From an uncultured Spirochaetota bacterium (GTDB lineage: Bacteria > Spirochaetota > Spirochaetia > Treponematales > Treponemataceae), in the NCBI GenBank assembly GCA_944389415.1, contig CALXMF010000021.1, positions 1 to 32,295 on the forward strand: a stretch of 32,295 nucleotides of DNA, in the 5' to 3' direction. Below the pieces are notes generated by a model, which saw only the letters and a program-made list of their open reading frames with translations, had not been told where the DNA came from and ran no database searches. Of the stretch, positions 8,007 to 16,323 are shown piece by piece (positions within the stretch are counted from its first letter, which is position 1; the number at the start of each line of letters is the position of its first letter). Made by a program: the position numbers and the translations under genes.

Positions 8007-9449
8007 TTAGAGCTTTTTCATTTCATCGGCGACAAATTCAACCTGTGTACCAATGATAACCTGAACAGTATCCTTAGAAGGTCTGATAACGCCATGAGCG
8101 CCGGCAGCCTTGATTGCTTTTTCGTTAATCGCAGAAGAATCTTTTACTTTAAGCCGCAGACGGGTTGTACAGTTATCGATAGCGACAACATTGTTTTTTC
8201 CGCCAAGTGCTTCATATACAGCTTTTGCTACTTCAGCAAAGTTTGAATTTGACAGAGTCAGCTTTGATTCATTCTTAGCTGTTTCTTCTTCATCATCTTC
8301 ACGGCCAGGTGTTTTCAGATTAAAGGCCTTAATCAGTACGGTAAACAGCACGTAGTAGATAACAAAGAACGCAACGCCCATAATCAGCAGAATCCACGGA
8401 TTATTTGCGAGCGGCATGTTAAAGCTCAATACATAGTCAACAAGACCGGCACTGAAGCTGAAACCTGCTGTCGCATGGAGAGCTGCAGCGATACCAACAG
8501 AAACAGCGGTAAGAGCAGCGTGTACAACATACAGACCAGGAGCCAGGAACATGAATGAGAATTCAAGCGGTTCAGTAACACCGGTAAAGAATGATGCAAA
8601 CGCAGCTGCTGTAAGCAGACCGAACGCAGCCTTTTTGCGGTTTGTTTTTGCTGTATGATACATAGCAAGCGCAGCGCCGGGCAGACCAAACATCATAATC
8701 GGGAAGAAACCGCCCTGATACATACCGGTGATACCTTTTGTACCGGTGCTTGCCCAGAAGTTTCCGATATCGTTGATGCCAAATCCGTCAAACCAGAATA
8801 CGGAGTTAAGAGCATGATGCAGACCGGTAGGAATAAGCAGACGGTTAAAGAACGCATAAATAGCGGCACCCACAGGACCAAGTCCAGAAACTGCTTCACC
8901 AAATGCAACGAGACCGCCGTAAATTGCCGGCCAAATAAAGAACAGAATTGCTGAAACAACAATCATAAAGGCCGAAGTGATAATCGGCGTGCATCGTTTT
9001 CCGGAGAAGAATGACAGAGCCGGAGGAAGCTGGGTTTTATGAAACTTATTAAAACAGAACGCAGCAACAAGACCGGAAATAATACCAGTAAACGCATTGG
9101 TGATCTTGCCAAATGCAGCAGGAACTTCTGAAACATCAACATTCTTGAGCATGCTGACAGATGCCGGACTCAGAAGAGTTGTTACGATAAACATCGCGAC
9201 AAGACCAGAGAGCGCAGCAGCGCCATCATTATTCTGAGACATACCAATCGCGACACCAACAGCGAACAACCAAGGAAGGTTATCAATAATAGCACCACCT
9301 GATTTTAACAAGAAAGCGGCTACCGCATTGTTTGCACCCCAGCCGCTCGGATCAATCCAGTAGCCGATACCCATCAGGATAGCAGCAGCCGGCAGAACCG
9401 CAACAGGCAGCATCAGGGCGCGGCCTAACTTTTGAAAAAACTGCATCAT
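8007..9449 (-). CDS. nagE: PTS glucose/N-acetylglucosamine-type EIICB permease
   Basis: This is a membrane sugar permease that phosphorylates its substrate during uptake. The 480-residue protein has a long hydrophobic EIIC domain (about 1-375), with LIPTGLHHALN at 205-215 and GVTEPLEF at 290-297. An acidic linker follows (381-398), then an EIIB domain with phospho-cysteine C427 in NCTTRLRL. The IPTGLH loop resembles NagE more than PtsG, so N-acetylglucosamine is the best guess, with glucose or a related sugar as the alternative. There is no EIIA domain in this protein. The separate crr gene across the divergent intergenic region would supply it. The start ATG has AAGGAG eleven bases upstream, and a second ATG follows immediately. 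No RAT site was seen in its leader. Confidence 0.85.
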   Translation of the reverse strand: MMQFFQKLGRALMLPVAVLPAAAILMGIGYWIDPSGWGANNAVAAFLLKSGGAIIDNLPWLFAVGVAIGMSQNNDGAAALSGLVAMFIVTTLLSPASVSMLKNVDVSEVPAAFGKITNAFTGIISGLVAAFCFNKFHKTQLPPALSFFSGKRCTPIITSAFMIVVSAILFFIWPAIYGGLVAFGEAVSGLGPVGAAIYAFFNRLLIPTGLHHALNSVFWFDGFGINDIGNFWASTGTKGITGMYQGGFFPIMMFGLPGAALAMYHTAKTNRKKAAFGLLTAAAFASFFTGVTEPLEFSFMFLAPGLYVVHAALTAVSVGIAAALHATAGFSFSAGLVDYVLSFNMPLANNPWILLIMGVAFFVIYYVLFTVLIKAFNLKTPGREDDEEETAKNESKLTLSNSNFAEVAKAVYEALGGKNNVVAIDNCTTRLRLKVKDSSAINEKAIKAAGAHGVIRPSKDTVQVIIGTQVEFVADEMKKL

Positions 9450-9523
9450 AACTGTTTTTTCTCCTTTTTAGTTATTTTTTTGGCATTATGAGGTAATAAC
9501 ATATCTTAATGCTCACGACTCAC

Positions 9524-9552
9524 AGTATTAGCCATAATTTTTCAGTTGTCAA
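9524..9552 (-). promoter_or_regulatory. Predicted promoter of the EIICB gene
   Basis: On the minus strand there is a perfect TTGACA (9552-9547), then 17 bases and AATACT (9529-9524). A CTCAC direct repeat (9512-9516 and 9519-9523) lies just downstream near the expected start point and might be a regulator site. The leader is about 65 bases and has no visible antiterminator element. Confidence 0.6.
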
Positions 9553-9678
9553 GTTTGATTTGAAAAAAAGAACATCAAAACAACACAGGAATACTAAAAA
9601 AAATATTTAAAATTAACGCAATCATACATTTCAGTGCAAATAAACATAAAAATTACGATAAAAAAGTTCTGTAGTAAA

Positions 9679-9707
9679 TAGACAAATCGCATAGTGTATG
9701 TTAGAAT
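9679..9707 (+). promoter_or_regulatory. Predicted promoter of the crr-antiterminator-ptsHI operon
   Basis: TAGACA (9679-9684), a 17-base spacer and TAGAAT (9702-9707), with a TG dinucleotide at 9699-9700 giving an extended -10. The predicted start, near 9714, is only a few bases before the RAT element, the layout expected for BglG-type antitermination. Confidence 0.6.
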
Positions 9708-9719
9708 AATAATAACAGC

Positions 9720-9764
9720 GGATTGTTACTGCGATCAAAACATATTGTATAAGCAGGCAAAACC
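9720..9764 (+). promoter_or_regulatory. Ribonucleic antiterminator (RAT) of LicT/BglG type
   Basis: GGATTGTTACTGC (9720-9732) and GCAGGCAAAACC (9753-9764) are the two halves of a canonical RAT recognised by the CAT-type RNA-binding domain of BglG/LicT/SacY proteins. Here the halves are separated by 20 bases (9733-9752) instead of the few loop bases of the classical element. The 3' half overlaps the 5' arm of the following terminator, so RAT folding and terminator folding exclude each other. The predicted ligand protein is encoded two genes away, at 10439-11308. Confidence 0.9.
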
Positions 9765-9812
9765 CACCAGTTCCTTTTATAAATTTGGACAGAAGGGGTT
9801 TTGCCTTTTTTT
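9756..9812 (+). terminator. Leader terminator (attenuator) of the crr operon
   Basis: GGCAAAACCC (9756-9765) pairs with GGGTTTTGCC (9796-9805) and is followed by seven Ts (9806-9812). It shares GGCAAAACC with the RAT. When the antiterminator is inactive, transcription should stop here, before crr. Confidence 0.92.
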
Positions 9813-9845
9813 ATGCAATCGCTGAGTTTCAAAAGGAGAAAAATT

Positions 9846-10373
9846 ATGGGAAAAGAATCATTCGGACAGAAATTGTTCAAAATGTTTGGGATGCAGCAGG
9901 CAGACGCTGCTCCTCAAGTTGAACTGCTTGTACCGGTAACCGGAACAGTTGTTGCTCTGAAAGATGTAGAAGACGAAGCATTCAGCAGTGAAGCACTAGG
10001 GAAAGGCTGTGCTATTAATCCGACTGTGGGTGAAGTATATGCTCCTTGTGATGGAGTTATATCTGTTGCACCTGACACCAAACATGCAGTAGGTATTACC
10101 GCAGATAATGGCGCAGAAGTACTTGTACATGTGGGAATGAATACGGTTGAGTTAAAAGGCAAAGGGTATGAAATGCTCGTAAAAGAAGATCAGCGTATAA
10201 AAAAGGGTGATCTGCTTATGAAATTTGATATAGAAATTATTAAAGCCGCCGGACTCTCTGTTCTCACACCCGTTGTTGTAAATAATGCTGATGATTATAC
10301 GTCGTTTGAGGTATTGCCCGAAATCGGGGCCTCTGTTACCCATGGCGAAAAGCTGATACAAGCCAGCAAGTAG
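9846..10373 (+). CDS. crr: PTS EIIA-Glc-type phosphocarrier
   Basis: This cytoplasmic EIIA accepts phosphate from HPr and passes it to an EIIB, probably that of the divergent EIICB permease. The ATG at 9846 has AGGAG seven bases upstream and gives 175 residues, the usual size. The open frame extends back to 9801, but that lies in the leader terminator. H95 in VLVHVGMNT matches the phosphorylated histidine of E. coli IIA-Glc (His90), and H80 matches the supporting His75. GxVxAPxDG-like sequence at 62-70 fits the fold. It is the first gene of a four-gene operon under RAT control. Confidence 0.93.
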   Translation: MGKESFGQKLFKMFGMQQADAAPQVELLVPVTGTVVALKDVEDEAFSSEALGKGCAINPTVGEVYAPCDGVISVAPDTKHAVGITADNGAEVLVHVGMNTVELKGKGYEMLVKEDQRIKKGDLLMKFDIEIIKAAGLSVLTPVVVNNADDYTSFEVLPEIGASVTHGEKLIQASK

Positions 10374-10377
10374 TATT

Positions 10378-10415
10378 GCATACCGCAGGTGTGTATCTAC
10401 GGTATGCACACCTGC
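10378..10415 (+). promoter_or_regulatory. Two overlapping, mutually exclusive hairpins between crr and the antiterminator gene
   Basis: GCATACCG (10378-10385) can pair with CGGTATGC (10400-10407). GCAGGTGTG (10385-10393) can pair with CACACCTGC (10407-10415). Both stems are perfect, but the 5' arm of the second lies in the loop of the first, with no linker for a pseudoknot, so only one can form. The second is followed by ACTCTCTTTT, a weak U-rich tract. It may tune read-through into the downstream genes or protect the crr transcript end. Confidence 0.5.
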
Positions 10416-10438
10416 ACTCTCTTTTGGGATTCAGGTGA

Positions 10439-11308
10439 ATGAAAGAAGATTTAAAAATAATCAAAATTCTCAACAACAACGCTGCGGTTTGTGTTGATGC
10501 CTCTAACGAAGAAAAAATCGTAATGGGCAGAGGCTTGGCATTTCAGCAACGCCCTGGTTCATTGATTGACTTTAACCGTATTGAGAAAATATTCACCCTG
10601 CACAATCAAGAGACGAGCAATCATTTTCAGCAAATTATACAGGATATCCCTGTTGAGCATATTCTGCTTGCAGAACAAATCATTTCTCATGCAAAACAGG
10701 TTTGCAAAAAAGAACTGCATGATAGCATTTATATAACTTTAACTGATCACATCAGCGCAGCACTTGTCAGGGTCAGTCAGAATATGCCACTGAAAAATCC
10801 ATTGCTGCCATCAATCCGGCGCTTGTATCCGGAAGAATATCACCTTGCAGAGGATGCACTTGCTATTATTCGGGAAACGACAGGTGTCTCTTTTCCTGAA
10901 GATGAAGCAGCATTTCTGACAATGCATTTTATCAATGCCGAATTAGGTCCTATTAATAGGAAGATAAATTTTATCGTATCAATAGCCGAAAGAATTGCCG
11001 CTATCGTCGTCAGATACCTTGAACAGGATATTGATGAAGAATCTATCTCCTGGCAGAGATTTATCACACACGTATCTTTTCTGGCGCAGCGTTTATTGCA
11101 AGGCAAGGATTATTCAGATAAAGATGATACACCGCTTTTTAGAATTCTGACTGAAACATATCCGGCAGCATATCAATGTGCCACTGCAATAAAAAACTTT
11201 CTTGAATCAGAATTTCAGTGTACAATAGGGAAAGAAGAGCAATCATATTTGATTATTCATATTTCGAAATTACAAAACGAATATGGAACCCGTATTCCCA
11301 GTGAATAG
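10439..11308 (+). CDS. BglG/LicT-family transcriptional antiterminator
   Basis: This RNA-binding regulator stabilises the RAT hairpin and prevents leader termination. Its activity is set by PTS phosphorylation. The 289-residue protein has an N-terminal CAT RNA-binding domain (about 1-58, with VMGRGLAF at 28-35) and two PTS regulatory domains (about 65-170 and 175-289). The conserved histidines are present: H104 in LTDHI and H163 in MHF for the first domain, H211 and H274 for the second. AGGTG lies very close to the ATG. It sits inside the operon that its own predicted RAT controls, giving positive feedback. Its target could also include other leaders outside this window. Confidence 0.92.
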   Translation: MKEDLKIIKILNNNAAVCVDASNEEKIVMGRGLAFQQRPGSLIDFNRIEKIFTLHNQETSNHFQQIIQDIPVEHILLAEQIISHAKQVCKKELHDSIYITLTDHISAALVRVSQNMPLKNPLLPSIRRLYPEEYHLAEDALAIIRETTGVSFPEDEAAFLTMHFINAELGPINRKINFIVSIAERIAAIVVRYLEQDIDEESISWQRFITHVSFLAQRLLQGKDYSDKDDTPLFRILTETYPAAYQCATAIKNFLESEFQCTIGKEEQSYLIIHISKLQNEYGTRIPSE

Positions 11309-11344
11309 GTGATGATAAAATTATTATTTTACGGAGGATTTGAA

Positions 11345-11602
11345 ATGAAAGAATGTAAGTACACTATTAAAGCTGCCGATGGTTTGCATGCCCGTCCAGC
11401 AGGAATTTTGGTAAAAGAAGCAGGAAAATTTACCAGTAATATTACCATGTCCCTGAACGGTAAAGAAGCAAGTGTAAAAAAACTGTTTGCATTGATGAAA
11501 CTCGGAGTAAAGCAGGGGGATACAGTAACCATTACTGCAGAAGGTACCGATGAAACTGAAGCTATCAACACCATTGAAACATTTATGGGAGAGCATTTTT
11601 AA
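11345..11602 (+). CDS. ptsH: PTS phosphocarrier HPr with Lys at position 46
   Basis: HPr carries phosphate from enzyme I to EIIA proteins. The ATG at 11345 has GGAGG with seven bases of spacing and gives 85 residues, typical for HPr. A longer open frame from 11309 has no such site. The catalytic His15 is present in GLHARPA. Aligned to Bacillus subtilis HPr through NGK at 38-40, the regulatory Ser46 position is Lys (SVKKLF at 43-48), and the nearest serine is residue 43. Control by HPr kinase at Ser46 should therefore be absent. Its TAA overlaps the ATG of ptsI by one base, so the two are translationally coupled. Confidence 0.95.
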   Translation: MKECKYTIKAADGLHARPAGILVKEAGKFTSNITMSLNGKEASVKKLFALMKLGVKQGDTVTITAEGTDETEAINTIETFMGEHF

Positions 11603-13230
11603 TGATAACATATAAAGGTACTGCGGTATCAGCTGGTATTGCGCAGGGTAAACTGTTGTATATAGATGCCCCTATACAGGCAGATACATTTGAGCAAGTG
11701 CAAATATGTGACGCTGACGCAGAAATAAATAAACTCATTGCAGCTTGTAATAAAGCCGTTGATCAGCTGATGGAGCTGTATGACAAAGCTCTGGAAAATT
11801 CAGGTGCAGAAGCAGCAGATATTTTTATGGTACACAGTATGATGCTGCAGGATGAGGACTTTCTGCAGAATATGCAGGATCTTATTCACAGTAAAAAATG
11901 TTGTGCCGAATATGCAATATTACAGGTAGCAAAGCAGTTCGCGGCTGATCTTGCAGCATCAGGAAGCGCATATATCGCAGAACGCGGCTCAGATGTCGCG
12001 GATGTTTCAAAACGCGTTATTCAGATACTTCAGGGTAAACCGACTGATATAACTATTGATAAAAATGAATCTGTTATTCTTGTCGCAGACGAATTGTCCC
12101 CAAGTCAGACACTGATGTTTGACCGCTCAAAACTTCTTGCGCTGATATCCCGAAAAGGCAGCCGAACCGCGCATACAGCGATTCTTGCGCGCGCGCTCAG
12201 TATTCCGGCTGTTATTGTGCCTGATCTGGTACTAAACGAAGAACTCACTGGCACACTCTGTATTGTTGACGGGCTTGAGGGAACTGTAACTATATCCCCT
12301 GATGAGCAAACTGCTCAGACTGCATTAATGAAACAGGAGAAATATCTCAAAGAGCGCCAGGAACTTGAAATACTGAAACATAAGGAAGCTGTTACCAGTA
12401 CCGGTCAAAAAGTTAAAATCTATGGTAATGCCGGAAATCTGGAGGATATTGATGCGGTTATCTCTTCTGGCGGAGAAGGAGTTGGCCTTTTTAGAAGTGA
12501 GTTCCTATATTTAGGACGCGCGGATCTGCCTTCAGAAGATGAATTAACGCAGGTATATACAAACGCAGCAAAAAAATTAGAAGAAAAACTCCTTGTAATT
12601 AGAACATTGGATATCGGTGCGGATAAAACAGCGCCCTGTCTGCCGCTTGAGCCTGAACAGAATCCTGCACTTGGAATTCGTGCTCTCCGCTTGTGTTTTG
12701 AATGTCCGGAAGTGTTCATGACGCAGCTCCGCGCGATTCTGCGGGCAGCTGTCGTTGGTAATGTTGCTGTTATGTTCCCCATGATTATTGCGCTTGATGA
12801 AATTCAATACGCAAAAGAATGCATGAAGAAGGCAGCAGAGCAGCTGGAAACAGAAAAAATACCCTACTCCATGCCCAAAGAAATAGGCATAATGATTGAA
12901 ACTCCGGCTGCCGCCATTATCAGCGATATTCTGGCAAAGGAAGTCGACTTTTTCAGTATTGGTTCCAATGACCTTACTCAGTACACGCTTGCAATCGACA
13001 GACAGAATCAGCGACTTGAAAAGTATTGCGATGTTCATCATGAAGCTGTTTTGCGGCTTATAGAAATCGTTGCGGAAAACGCGCATAAGAATAATATTTG
13101 GGTTGGTATTTGTGGTGAACTGGGATCCGATCTTGGACTGACAGAACGTTTTGTGAAGGCAGGAATTGATGAGCTTTCAGTATATCCGGCAGCTATTCTT
13201 CCTTTAAAAAAGAAAATCAGAGACCTTTAG
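11602..13230 (+). CDS. ptsI: PTS enzyme I (phosphoenolpyruvate-protein phosphotransferase)
   Basis: Enzyme I autophosphorylates from phosphoenolpyruvate and donates phosphate to HPr. The 542-residue protein has an N-terminal HPr-binding/phosphohistidine domain with H191 in GSRTAHTAILAR, and a C-terminal PEP-binding barrel. The barrel carries IGIMIETPAAA, the GSNDLTQYTLAIDR signature and the catalytic cysteine in GICGELG. Length is slightly below the usual 570 but all key motifs are present. GGGAGAG lies upstream of the ATG within ptsH. It is the last gene of the operon. Confidence 0.95.
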   Translation: MITYKGTAVSAGIAQGKLLYIDAPIQADTFEQVQICDADAEINKLIAACNKAVDQLMELYDKALENSGAEAADIFMVHSMMLQDEDFLQNMQDLIHSKKCCAEYAILQVAKQFAADLAASGSAYIAERGSDVADVSKRVIQILQGKPTDITIDKNESVILVADELSPSQTLMFDRSKLLALISRKGSRTAHTAILARALSIPAVIVPDLVLNEELTGTLCIVDGLEGTVTISPDEQTAQTALMKQEKYLKERQELEILKHKEAVTSTGQKVKIYGNAGNLEDIDAVISSGGEGVGLFRSEFLYLGRADLPSEDELTQVYTNAAKKLEEKLLVIRTLDIGADKTAPCLPLEPEQNPALGIRALRLCFECPEVFMTQLRAILRAAVVGNVAVMFPMIIALDEIQYAKECMKKAAEQLETEKIPYSMPKEIGIMIETPAAAIISDILAKEVDFFSIGSNDLTQYTLAIDRQNQRLEKYCDVHHEAVLRLIEIVAENAHKNNIWVGICGELGSDLGLTERFVKAGIDELSVYPAAILPLKKKIRDL

Positions 13231-13244
13231 AACAATTTATGGCT

Positions 13245-13296
13245 GCAAATATTTTTACCAGAATAATCACTGGCAAAAATATTTGCAGTTTTCTTC
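13245..13296 (+). terminator. Intrinsic terminator of the PTS operon
   Basis: GCAAATATTTTTaCCA (13245-13260) pairs with TGGcAAAAATATTTGC (13271-13286), one mismatch, ten-base loop, followed by AGTTTTCTTC. It lies 15 bp after the ptsI stop and before the convergent phosphatase gene. Confidence 0.8.
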
Positions 13297-13324
13297 TATA
13301 TAATATATACAGAATAGTCACAAA

Positions 13325-14185
13325 TCATTCTGGTTTATTGAATACAAACTTATTAAGAAAACGAGCTACACCATCTTCTTCATTTGTATATTCGGTAATA
13401 AACCGGGCCTGCTCTTTTATGAGAGGAATACCATTCTTCATTGCAACAGATAAAGACGCTTTCTGAATCATAGATTCATCATTCATACTATCTCCAAACG
13501 CCATCACGCGATTGGTATCAAGTCCGAGGTACTCCGCAAGCCATAACAGCGCCTCACCTTTTCCGCTGTCGCGGGACTGTACTTCCAGATAAAACGGCTT
13601 ACTCGTCACAATAACACAGCTATCTCCCATAATGGTTTTCATTCGCTGCAAAAGTTTTTGGATATCAGCCGGATCGCCGGGAATCACAATTTTAGGGAAC
13701 TTTTTCTGCAGAAAATCTTCATAGTTTGTTACTACCTGCATTTTCAGATTTGTCAGGCTTTTATCTCTATCTGTCCAACTGTTTTCATACGGAACATATA
13801 TAGTTGACGCATCATATACCTCTGCAGAAAGATTCATTTTCCTCGCTTCATGATATACCTTAATCAGGATATCACTGTCTGTAAGACGAGAATAAATTTC
13901 ACATCTTTTGTGCAAGTCAGAAATAGAAGTTCCATTTTGCGCAATTATATATCGCCCAGTTTGTTTTCCCGCAATATCAAGACGTCGCACATATGGTAAA
14001 ATCGCATTATCTGTACGCCCTGAACATAATACGATATAAATTCCATGCTCGGCGGCAAATTGCAAAGTTGAAACAGTGTAATCTGATATACTCAAGTCAG
14101 ACTTAAGCAGTGTATCATCCAAATCAAGCGCAATAATTACTGGTGATTTTTTTTCTAAAGACAAGTCTGTCAGTTTCTGTTCCAT
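13325..14185 (-). CDS. HAD-superfamily phosphatase, Cof type
   Basis: This is a probable sugar-phosphate or small-phosphate hydrolase. The chosen ATG at 14185 gives 286 residues. The frame is open to 14287, but the family normally starts about here, just before the DxD motif. Motifs are D21-L-D23-DT (nucleophile and general acid), CSGRT at 54-58, K209 in the SGKGEAL segment and GDSMND at 231-236. The C2-type cap between about 90 and 200 marks the Cof/Cof-like group. No strong ribosome-binding site is visible. It converges on the PTS operon. Substrate cannot be told from sequence. Confidence 0.88.
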   Translation of the reverse strand: MEQKLTDLSLEKKSPVIIALDLDDTLLKSDLSISDYTVSTLQFAAEHGIYIVLCSGRTDNAILPYVRRLDIAGKQTGRYIIAQNGTSISDLHKRCEIYSRLTDSDILIKVYHEARKMNLSAEVYDASTIYVPYENSWTDRDKSLTNLKMQVVTNYEDFLQKKFPKIVIPGDPADIQKLLQRMKTIMGDSCVIVTSKPFYLEVQSRDSGKGEALLWLAEYLGLDTNRVMAFGDSMNDESMIQKASLSVAMKNGIPLIKEQARFITEYTNEEDGVARFLNKFVFNKPE

Positions 14186-14275
14186 AATATGATAAGTATA
14201 TCGAAAGTTTTTTATTTCGTATAGTCTGACCGGAAACATCAATATCCAAATATATGTTACACAATAAAAGAAAAC

Positions 14276-14304
14276 TTGACTGCTCAAAAAAAATCAGTTA
14301 AATT
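14276..14304 (+). promoter_or_regulatory. Predicted promoter of the chemoreceptor gene
   Basis: TTGACT (14276-14281), 17 bases, TAAATT (14299-14304), with transcription starting near 14311, about 43 bases before the ATG. It looks like a sigma70-type promoter. I did not see a sigma28-type motif. Confidence 0.55.
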
Positions 14305-14353
14305 AATGAGATTATATAGTAGGTTCATATAATTTTATAATAAGGATTAAAAT

Positions 14354-16156
14354 ATGAAAATGACAGTAAAAAATAAAACAATCACACAGGCGACATCTAT
14401 TCTTGTATTGCTTATCGCCATCACCACAATCGGTGTATACCGAATAAAACAAATCAACAGAAATCTTACTACAATTAACGATGTAAATGCTGTCAAACAA
14501 CGATATGCAATTAATTTCCGGGGTTCCGTTCATGATAGAGCTATTAGGGTTGGTGACTATGTACTATATACTGATTCAGCATCAAAAAACCGTACTATCC
14601 AAGAAATAAATTCTTTAAAGGATTTTTATGATGAATCTGCTAAAGCGATGGATGAAATGTTTGCGCAGAGGACGGATATTACTGAAGAAGAACGTGCTAA
14701 ACTTGCTGATATAAAGAAAAGTGAGGCGGAAACTCTTCCTTTAATTCAAAAAATTATTCAGCTTGATTCTCAAGGTCGCTGGGATGAAGCACGTTCAGTA
14801 GTATTGCAGCAGGCTCGGCCAGCATTTAATTTATGGCTTGACCGTATTAATGCATTTATTGATCTTGAAGAAGCCTATAACAAAGTGATCACAGATGAGA
14901 CACGGGCACACGCTCGAAATTTCCAATACCTGATGATGGGGGCAAGTATTATAGCGGTTTTAATCGGTATACTATTGGCAATCTGGATTATCACATCAGT
15001 CCTACCGTTAGGAACAGTTGCCGAAAGTCTTAACAATATCGCGCATGGAGAAGGAGATTTAACAGCACATATTGCAGTTCATACAAACGATGAAATAGGA
15101 AAAGTTGCTGCTAATTTCAATACCTTTATCTCTACTCTGCATCGGATTATTTCAACCGTAAAACAATCAGTCATAACACTTGCTAATGCTGGAATGGAAC
15201 TGCAAACAAATATGAATGCGGTTGAATCCACTGTAGAAAATATTAACGACAATATAATGCAGGTTCAGTCGCAGATAACAGAACAATCACAAAAAGTAAA
15301 TGATGTTTCTGAGACTATGAAAGATATTAATACGGATATAGAATCTCTCAATGCGGCTATTACAAAACAGGCTGACATGGTTAATACCAGTTCCAATCAC
15401 ATTGAACAAATGGTTAATGGAATTAATGACGTTGTACAAATTCTTGAGAATAACGTGGAACAGTTCAATACCCTATCCAGTGCGTCTGCAACAGGATACG
15501 AAAAAGTTACTAGTGTATATCAAAAAGTTATCGAGATATCTGATAAATCTCATGGTGTTTCTGATGCAAATACCATTATCAATAGTATTGCCTCTCAGAC
15601 TAATCTGCTCGCAATGAACGCCGCTATTGAGGCTGCTCATGCTGGTGAAGCAGGACAAGGTTTCGCAGTAGTCGCAGATGAGATACGTAAGCTCGCTGAA
15701 AATTCAGCTAAACAATCAAAATCTATTTCTGCAGCACTGAAAGATCTTATGCAGTCAATTAATGAAGTTGTTAACACAGCACTTATCGCAGGCAACTCTT
15801 TTGAAAATGTTATTCAAGCTGTTTCGGTTGTTACTGAAGAACAGGCCAAAATTCGTAAAGTAATGGAAGAGCAATCATACAATAATCAGCAAGTTTCACA
15901 TTCATTCGAAACAATTCAGAGTCTCAATACAGACGTTATTGGCGGCGCTGAACGCATGGCAACAGGAAGTCAAAATGTATTAAATAAAACCTCGGAGCTC
16001 GTTGAGATTACAGGTGTAATAACGTCATCAATGAATAATATGACGGCTGCTACACAAAATATTCATGAAGCTATGAAAAACATGACTGGCAGTGCAGCAA
16101 CAACAGAAGCAGGAATTACCGCAGTTAGAGAACAGATAGACAGGTTTATTCTGTAA
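14354..16156 (+). CDS. Methyl-accepting chemotaxis protein with 4HB-type sensor
   Basis: This is an inner-membrane chemoreceptor that feeds the CheA/CheW pathway steering periplasmic flagella. The 600-residue protein has a transmembrane helix at about 11-29 and a helical periplasmic four-helix-bundle-type domain (30-190). A second membrane helix at about 193-214 and a HAMP domain (216-268) follow. The long coiled-coil signalling domain has its hairpin tip at about 411-449, carrying [15 protein letters not shown] and [22 protein letters not shown] lies upstream of the ATG. The ligand is unknown. It is transcribed alone, with its own promoter and terminator. Confidence 0.95.
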   Translation: MKMTVKNKTITQATSILVLLIAITTIGVYRIKQINRNLTTINDVNAVKQRYAINFRGSVHDRAIRVGDYVLYTDSASKNRTIQEINSLKDFYDESAKAMDEMFAQRTDITEEERAKLADIKKSEAETLPLIQKIIQLDSQGRWDEARSVVLQQARPAFNLWLDRINAFIDLEEAYNKVITDETRAHARNFQYLMMGASIIAVLIGILLAIWIITSVLPLGTVAESLNNIAHGEGDLTAHIAVHTNDEIGKVAANFNTFISTLHRIISTVKQSVITLANAGMELQTNMNAVESTVENINDNIMQVQSQITEQSQKVNDVSETMKDINTDIESLNAAITKQADMVNTSSNHIEQMVNGINDVVQILENNVEQFNTLSSASATGYEKVTSVYQKVIEISDKSHGVSDANTIINSIASQTNLLAMNAAIEAAHAGEAGQGFAVVADEIRKLAENSAKQSKSISAALKDLMQSINEVVNTALIAGNSFENVIQAVSVVTEEQAKIRKVMEEQSYNNQQVSHSFETIQSLNTDVIGGAERMATGSQNVLNKTSELVEITGVITSSMNNMTAATQNIHEAMKNMTGSAATTEAGITAVREQIDRFIL

Positions 16157-16177
16157 AAAAACAGAATACCAAAGAGG

Positions 16178-16215
16178 GGGCAGCTCAGTATATTTCTGAA
16201 GTCTGCCCTTTTTTT
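16178..16215 (+). terminator. Intrinsic terminator of the chemoreceptor gene
   Basis: GGGCAG (16178-16183) pairs with CTGCCC (16203-16208), extended inwards by CAG/CTG across a small bulge, then seven Ts (16209-16215). It is 22 bp after the stop codon. Confidence 0.9.
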
Positions 16216-16249
16216 ATTTTAAAATAATTCTCGATAAGACATTTCTTTC

Positions 16250-16307
16250 TTGACTATAGAAGTTAGTTTATGATAACTTCTAAATATAAGTTACCATAAA
16301 CTAACAT
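16250..16307 (+). promoter_or_regulatory. Promoter with 14-bp-periodic operator half-sites for DUF3793-flavodoxin
   Basis: TTGACT (16250-16255) with TAACTT (16274-16279, preceded by TG at 16271-16272) forms a possible promoter with an 18-base spacer. Overlaid is an 18-bp inverted repeat, 16262-16279 against 16288-16305, with 17 of 18 positions matching and an 8-base centre. It resolves into half-sites AAGTTA (16260), TAACTT (16274), AAGTTA (16288) and TAACAT (16302), each starting exactly 14 bases after the last and alternating in direction. This looks like an operator for a multimeric repressor. The regulator is not identifiable here. Confidence 0.65.
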
Positions 16308-16323
16308 TAAACGAGAGGTTTAT

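Noticed and set aside
9801-9845. Extended crr reading frame upstream of 9846
   Set aside because: It starts within the leader terminator. The ATG with AGGAG at 9846 gives the normal EIIA length.
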